A program made the position numbers and the translations under genes. The notes under the pieces were generated by a model. That model saw nothing but the letters and a program-made list of their open reading frames with translations, ran no database searches and was not told where the DNA came from. 64,000 nucleotides of DNA from Chytridium lagenaria (lineage: Eukaryota; Chytridiomycota; Chytridiomycetes; Chytridiales; Chytridiaceae), in the NCBI GenBank assembly GCA_025449115.1, contig JAHLKC010000003.1, positions 62,001-126,000 of the forward strand, read 5' to 3'. This document shows positions 8,387 to 21,300 of this stretch, in pieces (position 1 is the first letter of the stretch; every line of letters begins with the position of its first letter).

Positions 8387-10772
8387 ATGTCGTCACTTCC
8401 AAAAGCAAAGATCGTGCTCCCTCCCTTCCTCGCAAACGTCGTCAAGCAGTACGTCTCAACAAGACAAACATTGTCCGTGGCGTCCGTGGCACGTTCCTCG
8501 TCTTCCTCGCGATCAAGATCAAACAGCTCTACGATGCTAGCAAGAAAGCCCCCAAGGGACTTCGAGCTCCTAACAAGTCTCAGCAAGATCTCATTGCCAT
8601 AGCGGAAAAGGCTAAAGCTGATGCTGCGGCTTCTGCCAGTAACCCTACCCAGACGATCGGAAAGGGGAGGAGGAAGAAGACGGCGCCGAGGGGAGAAGTC
8701 GATATCGTATTTTTTAGAAGACTTGTGAGGATCTTGAAGATTATTATTCCGGGGATTGCGAGCAAGGAGTTTTTGCTGTTGAATCTGTTTTCGGGATTCT
8801 TGATTGCGAGGACGTTTATTTCAGTTTATGTTGCTGAATTGGATGGTGCAATCGTGAGCGCTTTGGTGAGAGGACAGGGTGGACTCTTTTTGTTGCGAAT
8901 CGCCTGTAAGTCTTTTCACTCTGCTTGTATGAAACCTCTTGCCCTTGTTCGCTGTCGATCAGGTCATTAATCATCACAACCTTTTTTCTTTCTTTCTTTC
9001 AGACTGGATGGCCGTCGCTGTGCCCGCCACTTACACCAACAGTATGCTCACTTTTCTCCAAAACAAACTCGCGATTGCCTTCAGGACCCGTCTTACCGAC
9101 TACCTCCACAACCAATACCTCGAGAACATGACCTTTTACAAAGTCGGTAACCTCGATGACCGTGTCAAGAACGCCGATCAACTTATCACTCAAGACGTTG
9201 CCCGATTCTGTCATGCCGCATCAGAACTCTACTCTAACCTCACGAAACCCATCCTGACGTTGTCATTTATAACGTTCAGTTGGCGTCAAGTGTTGGAGGC
9301 GAATCCTTGTTTCTCGCTAATGTGATTGTTCAACTCTCATCAGGATTCCTTCGTGCCATCACCCCGCCATTTGGAAAAATGGTGGCGGAGGAACAAAAAA
9401 CTTGAAGGAGAGTTTAGGTTCACCCATTCTAGGCTCATTGAGAATGCTGAAGAAATCGCCTTGTTCAATGGCGAAAAGGCGGAACAAGGACTTCTTGACA
9501 AAATTATAAGGCTTTGATCAGGCATGTGAACAAATTGTTCAAGACGAGGATCTGGCATGGCATGATGGAAGACTTTATCATCAAGTACTTTTGGGGAGCC
9601 ATGGGCTACTCGCTTTGTTCCATTCCTGTGTTCTTTGAGGTGCCTGGAGCTAATTTGGAGATGTTGGAAACCGTACACAAAGCTTTGTCACAAACCGTCG
9701 TCTTCTACTCTCCTCCTCTGACGCCTTTGGTCGTTTGATGTGAGTTTCTCTTAATATTTCCCTATGCAATATTTTATTCTTACATTATTTATTTAAGGTA
9801 CTCGTACAAGGATATCACCGAACTTGCCGGCTACACTGCCCGTGTCTCTGAGCTTATGGACGTTTTTGAAGATGTCAGCGAGAACAAGTACCAAAAAATC
9901 CTTGTCAGCAACGCCAACGATGAGATTCTCAAGGGAAGCGGTACTTTCCTCGAGTCTGATGTTATCGAATTCCGTGAAGTCCCTATCGTTTCCCCTAACG
10001 GTGATGTCCTCGTCAAGGATCTTTCGTTCCACGTTCACCCCGGCATGCATCTTTTGATTGTCGGTCCCAATGGATCCGGAAAGGTAGGCGTTCACGATTG
10101 AGTCGTTTCTTCCTAACCCCATTTTTTCAGTCCTCTCTCTTCCGTATCCTCGGTGGTCTCTGGCCCCTGTACGGCGGCACCGTCCTTAAACCCGACTACA
10201 CTAAAATCTTTTACATCCCTCAACGTCCCTACCTCTCCCTCGGCACCCTCCGCGACCAAATTATCTACCCTCACACCCACGCCGAAATGCTCGCCAAAAA
10301 CGTCACCGACGCTGACCTCCGCGACATTCTTTCCGTTGTACAAATCGGCTCGATTGTGGACGCTCAAGGCGGGTTTGACGCTGAAAAGGATTGGAAAGAC
10401 GTTCTTGCGGGTGGTGATAAACAACGTATCGCTATGGCGAGATTGTTCTATCATCGACCTCGGTATGCTATCTTGGATGAATGCACGTCATCTGTGTCGA
10501 TGGATATTGAAAAGATTATGTATACCCATGCGCAGAGGTTGGGGATTTCGTTGATTACCGTCAGTCATCGACCGTCGTTGTGGAAATACCATAATTGGAT
10601 TTTGCAGTATGATGGACAGGGTGGATATGTGTTTACAGAGTTGGATGCGGAGAGGAGGTTGGCGCTGCAGGAGGAGAAGAATTTGATTGAACAAAAGTTG
10701 GTGGAGGTGCCTAAATTGGAGAAGAGGTTGAAGGAGCTTTATGCTTTGAAGAAGGAGCAGGAGGTGGCTTAA
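8387..10772 (+). CDS. Peroxisomal-type ABC half transporter, subfamily D
   Basis: ABCD-family (ALD/PMP70-like) half transporter that imports fatty acyl-CoA into peroxisomes. After an N-terminal helix ([20 protein letters not shown]) comes the family-typical [19 protein letters not shown] and the transmembrane domain with [32 protein letters not shown] and FVTNRRLLL. The nucleotide-binding domain has Walker A GPNGSGKSSL (split by intron 10084-10130), [19 protein letters not shown], signature LAGGDKQR, Walker [13 protein letters not shown] and the H-loop TVSHR. Introns are near 8908-9000, 9739-9797 and 10084-10130. Frameshifts interrupt it near 8463, 9260, 9398 (one extra A in A6), 9505 and 9650; all sit inside conserved sequence that continues in the next frame. 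The signature differs from the family consensus LSGGEKQR. A C-terminal coiled coil ends at 10769. Confidence 0.9.
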
Positions 10773-11770
10773 AATCTTAATGTTGGGCCTTTTACCGTGC
10801 TATGTGTCTTTGTTGTTCTTGGTTGGTGTCGCTTTGTTTTTGTTTTTTTATCATTTGTCCCGCATGTTTGGAGTGTCTCAGGCTCCTATCGTTTTAATCA
10901 AAAACACCTCTTTTTTGTTCTGAATCGTTGATCCTCGAGGTCATTAATTTTTATTGTCGTAATCTCCTTTGGATGTCCTTCGAGATATTTTCGGAACCTG
11001 GCCGTGAACGCATAACACAAAAGAAACTTTTTCACTTTTAGTTTTTGTAAACGCTTATTTGGGGAATCGCCTGTCTGGTTTCGCGGGAAGTCATTATAGT
11101 TGAGCATTGCAGATGTATTTTCTCTTCAATTTTCACTTGCGTCGACCGTTTTGCGGTAGATATATTACTCTCGTCACTCAATATATACACCTTGTACAAT
11201 CAAGTATAAAATCTTAAGGAGTTAGTTAGAAGCAAAGGGGTAAAGAAGGTCGATCAACAAAGAAATCTAGCTTGATTTTTATTCATGGAAAGCCAAAATA
11301 TGACAGGTATTATTAGCTGCAGTAATGAAAGCTAGTACTTTAAATATTCGCTTATAAGTTAGTATATAAACAATCTTCAGGAGTGTAAAATGCTTGTGGC
11401 TGAAATTGTTCAAGAACTCCTTGCATTGACCTATGCTTGGCGCGTATACCGCGATGTCAAAAAAAAAAAAAGAGTGAAGGTATCAAACATGCAGAAACCT
11501 GCTGGCGAAAGCAGCTAAAAGGCATATTTCGAGAACGGAAGGCAAACAAATTATCAGAGCCGTTTCTGCGAGAATGATCTGCCATTTGAAAGTCGTCACC
11601 AACTCTGGCAGTTAATCAGATAACACGTTAAACATATACATTTATGTTTATATCCTGTTTATTCCCAAAACAGCACCCACATGCTTAATATATCGAGCTC
11701 AATGAGGATGGCATTGTAATAGTATCAAAGTGCATCAATGCACAGTCAAAGACATCGTCGCAATAATTGC
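10773..11770. other. Convergent intergenic region
   Basis: Lies between the 3' ends of the ABCD gene (plus) and the DUF1295 gene (minus). It contains a T-rich 3' UTR (about 10830-10850) and an A13 tract at 11460-11472. No gene recognised. Confidence 0.5.
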
Positions 11771-12931
11771 CTAGTTGTCTTTCTTTTCCTTAGGAGGAGT
11801 GTACCCCGGGGTCCAAGGAACAAGAACGCTAGTAGAAGCAACGTACTTGGCGTACTCCTCGTTACCCTCGAACCTGACCTTTGCCTGTTTTTCCTGAAGA
11901 GGGATTCCACTGAGTCCCGTGAGAAGGTAAGCGATGAGGAGAGGAGAGATGGAGAGCTTGAGGTAAGCGTTCACGGAACCGGGGAAGGCGGAGATGGCCA
12001 AAGATATTGACCGGTCCAAAGAAGGATTTCTGTTTATATATATTAAAATACATATCGACGATGATGGTGACTCTTACCTCCAAAGTAATTGGGTATCGGC
12101 AGTACCTCCACAGACCAGTGTGAATAAACTTTTAAAACGAGCGTCCCTCTCCTTCTTCTGCCAATTGAGCTTCTGGATATCGGCAACGGTTTCTGCATTA
12201 AAAATACAAAAGTAAGAATGCCAGTAAACGATCAAACCAGACTCACCAATAACAAATCCAATGAGCCAAAACTGCATCCCGACAAGATCCAAAACCCAAG
12301 ATTCGGCATCTCATCAAACTCCATGGACAAGACAACGTAAGCAGGATACCCCACCACTCCAGCCCAAATCGCCTGCATCGTCCATGCAAACGCAAACCTG
12401 ACAGGGTTGTTCTTGATCTTGTCAAATCGTCTGTCTCCCTTCAAGAGGTGGACACGGTAGGAGAGGAAGGCAAAGAGACGAGCTGACCACGTGAGGGTGT
12501 TGACAAAGAGGAAGAGTTGACGGACGTGGATGGAGACAGGTTTAGGAGCTGCTTGCATCATGCGACCAAAGGTATAGAACTGGACATGCATGGAGGGCGA
12601 TCAAGGTCAGTGCATGGAAGTAGAGGCAGGGGTTGCAAAGCAAGTGGATCAGTAAACTTACAGCCGATAACGCAAAAGTCGACGTCCCAAACATATCATA
12701 AAACTTCTCCGTGCCCACCAACGCCGATATCGAGAACCCCAACGCATTCCACCCAAAGCAGAACGCAAATGTCGGCCAAAGAGGTACCATGACGAGAGCT
12801 ATATAAGAGGTCAAACTTGCTTTGGACACAAAATGGAGCGATTTCTGATTTTCCTTCCGCACTCCTGCTTGATGGCAGTGAGGTCGGACTGGAGAGCGAG
12901 ATGAACTAGTTAGCCAATTCTGATGATCCAT
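11771..12931 (-). CDS. DUF1295 / steroid 5-alpha-reductase-like membrane protein
   Basis: Polytopic membrane protein of the DUF1295 family, related to steroid 5-alpha-reductase and isoprenylcysteine methyltransferase folds; substrate unknown. Visible signatures: LVNTLTWSARLFAFL-like helix with R..L..GDRRFDKIK, VLDLVGMQFWLIGFVIE, ETVADIQKLNWQKK, then KKFIHTGLWRYCRYPNYFGG (the family hallmark R..HPNY..E) and a C-terminus GIPLQEKQAKVRFEGNEEY...VLVPWTPG. Introns: 12193-12246 (phase after VIE), one near 12592-12663, and one around 12010-12080. Two missing bases in A runs near 12104 and 12135 and one missing G near 12290 split the conserved core. The start is uncertain; the Met at 12931 precedes the first transmembrane helix (SYIALVMVPLWPTF), whereas the Met at 12793 would cut it. 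Confidence 0.75.
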
Positions 12932-12997
12932 GATCTCAATGCATTGGTCGCTCTTTCCTGAGATTGCTATAAGCGATGATGATAAAACTGTTGCCAC

Positions 12998-13919
12998 GAC
13001 ATATGGTCTTAGAGACCTTTTTACCCTTTGAAATGTTCAGCCAAAGAAAGGTCATGCCGTCAGCGTTGATTCCTTGGGAGTCCGCTCTAGGCGCGGGAAA
13101 TGGTGAAGCTTGTTTGCGGCGGGAAGAGTATGCGGTCTCCACCTTTTGGCTCGGACACACGTTAAGCGCTGAAAGGCGTGATGGTGGTTGGGAAAGACGA
13201 ATGGAGGAAGGCCGTACACTCTTTTGCTGCCCTCTTGATTCATTGTCTTCTGGCTTTTGTTGGGGTTTGCTGCATTGTCAAAGGCCGTGGGTGCTGTAGT
13301 TTTCAATCTGAGCGCCTTCCCTCGATTCTCGTTTACTGTCGAATAGTCTTTTAACTTCACGCATAATATCTCCATTTTTTGCAGTCTTAACCTACGATTA
13401 TGCAAGCCAAATGAATGGCTTTCAATGATGCACTACAATAAAAGCATCTACATTATATTACAGTCTAAAACCTTCCAACCGAATCCAAGTTCGGAACATT
13501 GCATCGTCCAGATAAACCCCTCCTCATCTAACCAATCCAACACCTTTGAATGCGTTCTAAGCAGCATATGCTGCTCGCAATGGTGCAAAAAGAGCATGCA
13601 GAAATGCGTGAATTCCCTGCCCAAATACAGATTGGATCGCGACAGGTCGCTTCAGTGATCTCTTTGCCGGACTCATCTCTGTGGTGCCATCACCGTCTTG
13701 CGTGTCTGGTGGAAGCCTTCTATTGACCTTCAGTACGAGGTTCCAAAGATGTTCAAACGCCCTCCTCCGTCTTCAACTTTCCAAAGACAAAGTAGCGTCG
13801 ATTGGTGCGCTCATACCGAAGCATCTTCGCGTCATAAAGCAACTGCTTCATACCAGTATCCTCCTCCATTAACACCTTTTTCCATCTCTTTTTGAAACCA
13901 TAAAAAGGGTAAGCCGCAA
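12998..13919. other. Intergenic region, no gene recognised
   Basis: 5' flank of the DUF1295 gene and 3' flank of the PPR gene. Open frames up to 117 codons occur on both strands but share no recognisable motif. Confidence 0.45.
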
Positions 13920-16204
13920 TCAGACCTCCACAAGCATCAACGGAATCTCATCCGCCCAATGTCTATGGAAATTAAACTTCCCCGCCACACCCTTCTTCTT
14001 CTCATCCTTCTCGTCCTCCACAGTAGGAACTGTGCCCAACGATAAATCCTCACGAATCCCATCAAGCGGGGACGAATAGGCGAGACGGAGATATGCCATT
14101 TGCTTGGCTTTTTGGGAAATAGCAAGGATGCCACGCCATCCACGACGGAATCCGACACCTTTCGCAAGACGAACGACAAGGGAGGTATCAATGATGCAGT
14201 TGTCTTTAATGGCGTCGATGAGGACCTCAAATGCGGATTCGACGTCGCCTGTGTTGATGTGGGAAGCCATGACAGCGTCGTAGATATCGAGGATGGGGTC
14301 GATATTGGAAGCGTGGACGTGGTCACGATAGCTTATGTAAATGGCTTGAAGGTCTTCTCGAACTTGAAGACGACTGTCCAAAAGCGAAGGGCGTGAATTC
14401 ACGACTGTTTCTTGAGAGGTTTCCTGCGAGACCTTCAACGTGTCACCTGAGCCAACTTCACGGATGGGTCCATGCTCTTTGTCCTTGGGGGAGCTTTCGA
14501 TTATCCCAAAGCCTCCGTAATGGCCAAGTGTCGTGATAATGGCGATGTACGTATGTAGTGTCGGTTTTAATCCGATTTCCCTCATCTCCGCAAATACCTT
14601 GACAGCTCTTTTGAAATGCTTAAACTTAAGCAACCCATCAATCAAGATGCCATACGTGATGGCATCTGGCTTCACACCAATTTGTTTCATGCTCTTTAAG
14701 GTCATGAAAGCCTTCTTAAAATCGTTAAACCATGTTTGACTATAGATCATGATATTAAACAACTTGATGTCTTGCTTTAAACCTGCCGTAGCCATATCTT
14801 CTTGAAGCTTTCGAGCTATTTTGACTTTTCTGGATCGTATATATCCGCGTATGAGGGCGGTGTACACGATTTGATTTGGTGGAAGGCCATGCTCCACCAT
14901 CCGATCAAACCAGGTTTGAGCAAGTTCCAACCTTTGAGAACTGCTAAACCCGTTGATTATGGCCGAGAAGCTATGCATTGACGGTTTGGTTGGCTTGTGA
15001 GGCTTAAAGCTGACGTTTTGAGGAGGTGTCAAACCGAGGGTGCTTTCCATCCACACGAGTGCCGTCCTAATATCACCTGCTCTCATGTGAGCGTCTATGA
15101 TAATTGTAAAAGTGGCTTCGTCCGGATCAACGCCTTCCTCTACCATGCTAAAGTATGTTTTTTGCATGGAATGAAGGTCCCCTAGTTTTCCGTAGCCATT
15201 CAGCAAGGCGTTGAAAAAGAACGCGTCAGGGCTGATCTTGAGGGTTTTTAAATCATCAAGAATCCTTTGCGCTTCTGACATCTGTCCGGCGCTAATATAC
15301 GCTGAAGCTAGAATGGTCAAGAAAACAAGGTCTGGCTTCATCTTAAAGAATGCGAGCCTCTTGTGAATAAGTTCTACCCCATTTACATCGTCAGCATTAG
15401 CAAAGCCCTTTAGCAAGTAGGTCATAGTTTCCAGCGTTGGCATCACTGCATTTTGAATCATTAAGTTGAACAGACTTTTGGCATCCCCCATGCGACCTTG
15501 TTCGCAGGCAAGATGAATGAGCTTATTGAGAACAGATAGACTCGGCGATTTGGCAACGCACCCACTGCGATCACCCAATTCCAGAGACTTCTTGTTCTTA
15601 TCAACAAGCTCTTGCAGAAACGACATGGCACCGGTAACATTGGACGTCTTGATGTGGGCAAGGATCACAGAGTCAACAGCCTTGACCTCGAAAGCGTGCC
15701 CATTTTCCAACATGAACCGTCCCAACTCTGCCGACTGAACACTCTTTGATTCCTTTTCAAAGGCTTTCAACAATTTAAGGCAGCTATTCGAAGACAGAGT
15801 TACAGAAGATGCTTGCATGGCATTCAACAGCTCCAAAACGCCCTTCTCAGTTGATACAGCCAAACCATCAACGTAATCGTCTTCCGTCCATCGAACCCCC
15901 ATAGCTTTCAAGTTATTGACCGCTGCGGTAATCTTGCCACCAGATTTAGATGCCGGTAGTGTTTTGGCCAAAGCACAAAGCAGCTTTCGTTGGTCAATGC
16001 TCGACAATGATGAATATCCTCTTTAGATGCATGCGTTACAAGATGCCAAAACCTTGACGCGGCTTCCCGTTTTTTCAAAGCATGTGTTCCGTCAATAAAA
16101 GAACGGAGGTCGTTGAGATGGAGAGATGATGCGCAGAACTGACGGGTGCGCTTTGAGCGGAACTGGATGGATCTTGGAAGCCGAATGGATTGAAGCATGT
16201 ACAT
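13920..16204 (-). CDS. Mitochondrial pentatricopeptide-repeat (PPR) protein
   Basis: RNA-binding helical-repeat protein, probably acting on mitochondrial transcripts. An uninterrupted frame from 16007 to 13920 carries many 35-residue PPR units, recognisable by phrases such as NALLNGYGKLGDLHSMQKTY, TFTIIIDAHMRAGDI, YTALIRGYIRSRKV, LFNIMIYSQTW and TYGILIDGLLKFKHFKRAV. A second frame supplies the N-terminus from Met 16204 (or 16198): MLQSIRLPRSIQFRSKRTRQ, an Arg-rich, acid-poor presequence expected for mitochondrial import. The two join near 16010-16020 through one missing base (KEDIH..SSLSSIDQRK). Combined length is about 760 residues, usual for fungal PPR proteins. Head-to-head with the coiled-coil gene at 16414. 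Confidence 0.9.
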
Positions 16205-16413
16205 GACAACTGATAAGAGAAAAAATTGAAGAGACCTTGTCATATGTTGGCTGGGATGTCGCGAACCATTCGCACACGGGGATATGTGAGTCGAGCATTT
16301 GAACGTGGATAAAGCATGCGAGTGAAGTCTAGTCATGAATAAATCGGAACCTTCTCTACAATAATTGCGCAAAGCTTTTCGCATGGATGTATTGTGTTGA
16401 TGCAACGATAATC

Positions 16414-18285
16414 ATGACAATTCCAGCATCCTCGGACCTTGAAATCCCATCAGGGAGGCCAGAGCTCATTCCTCTGCCTCACCTGGCCACAGCACGACAG
16501 AACAACCAAGAGGACGAGTCCGATTCCGAGGGAATAATAGATTTGTCTGAGGACTCAGAAGAATCGGAACATTTTCAAAAGACCAAGACCATGAGGACCA
16601 ACACTATGCCAATGACACAATTCAACAAACAAGGCATCCGAACCTCTTGCAGCAGCCTCGAAACTTCCTGTGACAAGACCTGAGAATGGAGTTACAGGGG
16701 ATGAGAATGAGAACTCTTCACTGTGGAAAAGAGTGGAAGAATTGGCAGCAAGGCTTGACGGTAATGTTACTCCTGTTAAAGCTACCAAAAGAGAGAAAAA
16801 GGTAAACGGTAATATTTTTGTTAACACCCTAAAACTAGATATTTAGATGTGTAAATTGCGCGTCGACAAAGAGAAAAATAGATGTTTTGGAGAAAACAGC
16901 CGCAGGTTAGAGGAGACCGTTGAGAAACAAATATCGAGAGTAAGAACGAACTAAAGAGAGTCTTTTACAAATTAACTTCAAACTCAAAAGTTGAAAGCTT
17001 ACGAAGCGTTTAAATCCTATGAGATGTATATAGCAGCACAAAGATCACTTATGGACACTCAGACAGAAACAATAGAAGAATTGACGCATGTTTCTAAATC
17101 ATTGCATTAAAGCGAACCAATGCAAATCCTACCACTATTACCGAACAAGCTTATAGAACGATTGAGAAAGAGAATATGGAATTGAAGGAGGAACTGGCTT
17201 TGAGTTCTACAGAGATGCGCAATATCAAGTTTGGATTGATAAACATACCGACGTAATAAACGATTACATGAGGCATGTATAAGCTCGTATTTGTTCTTAA
17301 ATTCTAATGAAGTGGTAGTTGCATCGGCCTATTTCTAAAGCTGATGAATCCAGCTCTTTTCCAACAATGCGAACACCAAGGACAGCTCATACGTCTCGGA
17401 TTTTATTCAAAATAGGCTGTTGGATATAAAAGTTCGTCATCATGAATATTACGAGCTCTAAAGATATGCAGACTTGAAAGTAGCTTTGGATGGGAAGGAA
17501 AAGGCGGAAAGGAAAATAACCCTTATAGCCGAAAGTCTACACTTGGAGCTTTCAAGGAAAAGCCAGCTTGCCTCTGAAAGTCTACGGCAGGTCGAAGCAC
17601 TAATTTTATCTGTGGGTATTCAAATCACTGAGTTATGCCATCTAATTTTGGCGATTTATAGACGCAAAGGATGAAGCAAGAGCGTGATAAAGCCATTGAG
17701 AATGCGGAAAAGGCGCAACGAGAATGCGCTGTACAAGAATTTCATAACAGGACTTTAACTATTGAAAAAGAATCGGAAGCCGCCGACATTACCGAACGGT
17801 ACTGGAGGACTGTATTCGGCAAAGGTTAACTTATACATTGCTAGGCTAAACGAGCAGCTAAAAATGACGCGAGAATCATACCAATTTGATCGGCGTAAAA
17901 TTTCAGCAACAAATTGACGAGTTGATGGCTTCGAAGCTTGAGTTACAGGTAATTTGACCTTGCCAAAATATCCGCAATAACGATGAGTATAGGTTGAATG
18001 TCGGTCTTTTCTAAAAACAAACCGGTTATTTCTTTTAGAAAAAAACTTCAAACTTAAATTTATTAGCGAGCTGGAACGTGAATTAGGCGAGTGGAAAGCA
18101 AAATACGAGTCTATTATTGTTAACGGCGAGCTTGATCTGAAAACATTCAAGTACAATTTCCCAAATCCTCTTTGTCATAAAAGAGGCATATTCAATTCAA
18201 TATCAAACCCTTTATTCAAATCGACGAAATCATCACTCTATATATGCACAAAAAAAAAAAAAGACAAAAACTGAAAGGGTTATAA
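16414..18285 (+). CDS. Long coiled-coil protein, fragmented, function unknown
   Basis: No family recognised. It begins MTIPASSDLEIPSGRPELIP at 16414 with an acidic Ser-rich region (DESDSEGIIDLSEDSEESE), then after a frame change near 16630 WKRVEELAARLDGNVTPVKATK and a series of coiled-coil segments in alternating frames: ETQTETIEELTHVSKSL-like near 17060, ENMELKEELALSSTEM near 17170, LDGKEKAERKITLIAE near 17480, KQERDKAIENAEKAQREC near 17670, and ELERELGEWKAKYESII near 18070. Several short introns (for example from about 16800 and 17610) and multiple single-base shifts must be assumed, so exon limits are rough. The composition suggests a cytoskeletal, centrosomal or SMC-like scaffold, but this is only inference. 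Its 3' end faces the NOT4 3' end. Confidence 0.5.
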
Positions 18286-18346
18286 ACCCAGCTCATAATA
18301 AAGAAGAAATGTTGAGATTGGAGAAAAATTAATTAATAGAGGAAAA

Positions 18347-21300
18347 CTACAGTCTCCGACGAGCTTGAAGAACAGATCTTCCTCCAGGTGACCCTTGACC
18401 ACCACCCAGAACTTGCCCAGAAATCTGCTGCGGCATTTGCTGCTGCATTCCAAGGTTCGCGCCTCCCCGCCCTGCAGTACTTGCATCCGTGCAAGTAAGT
18501 CCCAGTCACGAGGATCCCGAACTTGGGAAAGAAGCTCCCGCTCTCGTTCTCTGTCATGGAGGTGAGCTGCCGAAGATAGATTCTCGCGTTGCAGCTGAGC
18601 AAATTGAAGCTGCTGTTGTTGCTCTATCGTCAGCCTCGAGGCAGACATCTCACGGAGAACTTCCCGCTCACGAAGGGCAGCAATAGCTTCAGCACGGTCG
18701 CGAAGCACGGAGTCTGTAAAAACCAAAGTTATCAAAATAGATTACGACATTAACACTAACCTCCAGCAAAGCTAGATGATTGCGGCCAATCACCCTGAGC
18801 CCCATACTGATTTTGATGAACATTCTGTTGACTCAAACCACCATCAAACGGACGAAGTCGGGCAGCGAGTAGAGCTGACCGGTCTAAACCAAGTGCATCA
18901 CTACCGGCAGCCATGGAGTTGACTCCAAGCTTTCCTGCAAGAATTTGGTTTTCTCGGTAAGCAATGCTGTCACCCCTGGCAGCAGCAGCGGCGGCAGCAG
19001 CGGCTCTTTCCCGAACTTGAATGTCGCGCATTTGAATGTTTGACTCACGAATCTGAGCCTCTCTCATGAATGCTCCCAAAAATTCCTCATTCTGACTCTG
19101 AGTAGAAGACATATTATTCGCGTTAAACCCGAACTGTTGCTGTTGTTGCTGCTGTTGTTGTTGCTGTTGCTGCAGTAAGAACGATTGCTGTTGGGCTTGA
19201 AGTTGGTTTTGCTGCTGGAACCGGCCATACATCTGTTGTGCAGCGGCCCTTGCTGCTGCTGTAAGGTAAGCATTTGCTGTTGCTGCAAATATTCCTGTGC
19301 CCGCAAATCCTGTCGATTTGCGAGAAGGTTGAACTGCCCAGCTTGGTTCAAATTCATGCTCTGCGAGGTTGTACTTGCCCTCGTCGCCTGTGTGGAGAAC
19401 GAGTTGAACTGCTGCTGCTGCTGCTGCTGCTGTTGCTGCTGCTGGGCCGTTTGTTGTTGAGCTTGCCGTAATGTTGACTCAAGCTGCTCACGTTGTTGCT
19501 GTTGAACCCATTGCCCAACATTGGCGTCTGGATGATTCGCAAGCTTACTAGGACTAAAGCCTTCACCCATCTCGCCTCTGCCTCAGTAAGCCCAACACTT
19601 GCAAACCGATACATTGACGTTGGGGAACAACGATCGGAATGACTTCAAATAAAAGTTAACTTGTAAGCGTAAAAGTCAAAGAACGCGTTATAATGTATAC
19701 CTGATTCTTCCGTTCATCGTCCGTCTTTTCCAAGTCAGAATCAAATCCTGCATCAATAGCATCCATAGTCGAACGACCATTTCTCGAGGATCTCAACGTT
19801 GAAGCCTCGTTCTGCGGCGATACCCTTCTGCCATCTGCAAAAGACTCCATTCTCAATAGCGAACCACCCGTACCTCCACCAATCATGGTACTTAAAGTAT
19901 TATCAAAACTAGCAGATGAATTTTGCCGAGAAGTACTCAAATAGTTTGCAAACTCGTCGGTACCAAAAGGATCGAAAGGTCCCAAGTAAACTGGATGGTT
20001 GCGATAACCAAGTGCACTTGGTGACAGAAATTCATCTCCGAGTGAAGCTAAACTGAGGGGAATAGGAACAGATGCTGATGTGGCTGCTGCTGCTGCGGCT
20101 GCTGCGGTCACAGCTGCTCCGATGGCTTTTGCGATCACCACAGGTTCAAGGATTTGCCTTTTCTCGTAATCATAGGACACTCATCTGCGCTATCATAGAG
20201 ATAGCTCGAAAGAAGAGTTCTTCTTCCTCAGATTTAGGTGTTCTATCCACAGAAACTGACCCTCTTCCGCCCGAAGCGGTAGGCGCACCAGTACCTGAGG
20301 TTACCGTGGCTGCTGCCGCGGCAGCCGCAGCCGCAGCCGCTTTTTTGGCCTTCTTTCTCTCATTTCTTTCGCCTTCTTCTCTGCCTTTTCGGCATCCGTG
20401 TCATTCAGTGATATCTTATCAAATTCCTGATTCGAGATAGCCTCTGCTTCAGGAGTTGTTGAAGTTGTCATACTTGCCGCGGTCGGCGCTATTGCAGAAA
20501 CTTGCGCTAGAGGATTGCCAATAGCAGCAGGTAGCGATGGCTTCACAATTTGTTTTGCCCTATTGTTGACTTTTAAAAAAAGAAACTATCTGAAGGCCAT
20601 ACCAGTTTGCAGTTGGTGGTAACGCGCTCTCTTCTTTTTCTTCTTTTCTGTTGCGTAACAAGCGCTGCAAAAGGAACAGATCTCTGCTGCCGATCACGAA
20701 CTACTTGTTTTCTAGATGATAAAATTTTGAGAAAATAAGCAATCGGTATTGAAAGTCACAGCCTACCCAATTTCTTCTTTTGCATATGTATCTGCTTCTT
20801 CTGCAGGCTCATGGAGATACTGGCAATTGAAATTTTGACACGGTGTGTTTTTAAGAAAGTAGGAGCAATATTTGGTTGTTCCATGGGTGACTCTAAACCC
20901 AAACGATCAGACATTTAAACGTTTATTCCAAAGATTTGCAAATCATACCTTATAACTTTTCCATCGCAGATCGTCCCGTCTACTGCCTCAATCGCTCTTA
21001 TGGCCTCTTCTTTCTTTGCATAAGTGACATACACTCCAGTTGGTGACATCGTAGAGATAACAGGTGTATGCCCATGCCCTCTTCTGTTTACAATTACCCG
21101 AGTTATTTTTCCATATTGACCAAAAAACTCGGGTGATTTAAGAAACTAATGTAGTAAGTCTTCCACATGTGATTTTTAAACTATACATCTTCCGTGCAGT
21201 ACTTTGCCGGCAGGCCGAGTATGTAAATGAGATTCTTTTGGACCACTCGCACATTAGCCAGATGACGTCTTGCAGCATTGTCCATTTCCTTCTTCTCCTT

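Noticed and set aside
8387..10772. Programmed ribosomal frameshifting as the cause of frame changes in ABCD and other genes
   Set aside because: Shifts occur in both directions, at varied contexts, several times per gene and mostly at homopolymers; no common slippery site is seen.
11460..11472. A13 tract as an RNA polymerase III terminator or retroposon tail
   Set aside because: No upstream A/B boxes, no target-site duplication and no retroposon body.
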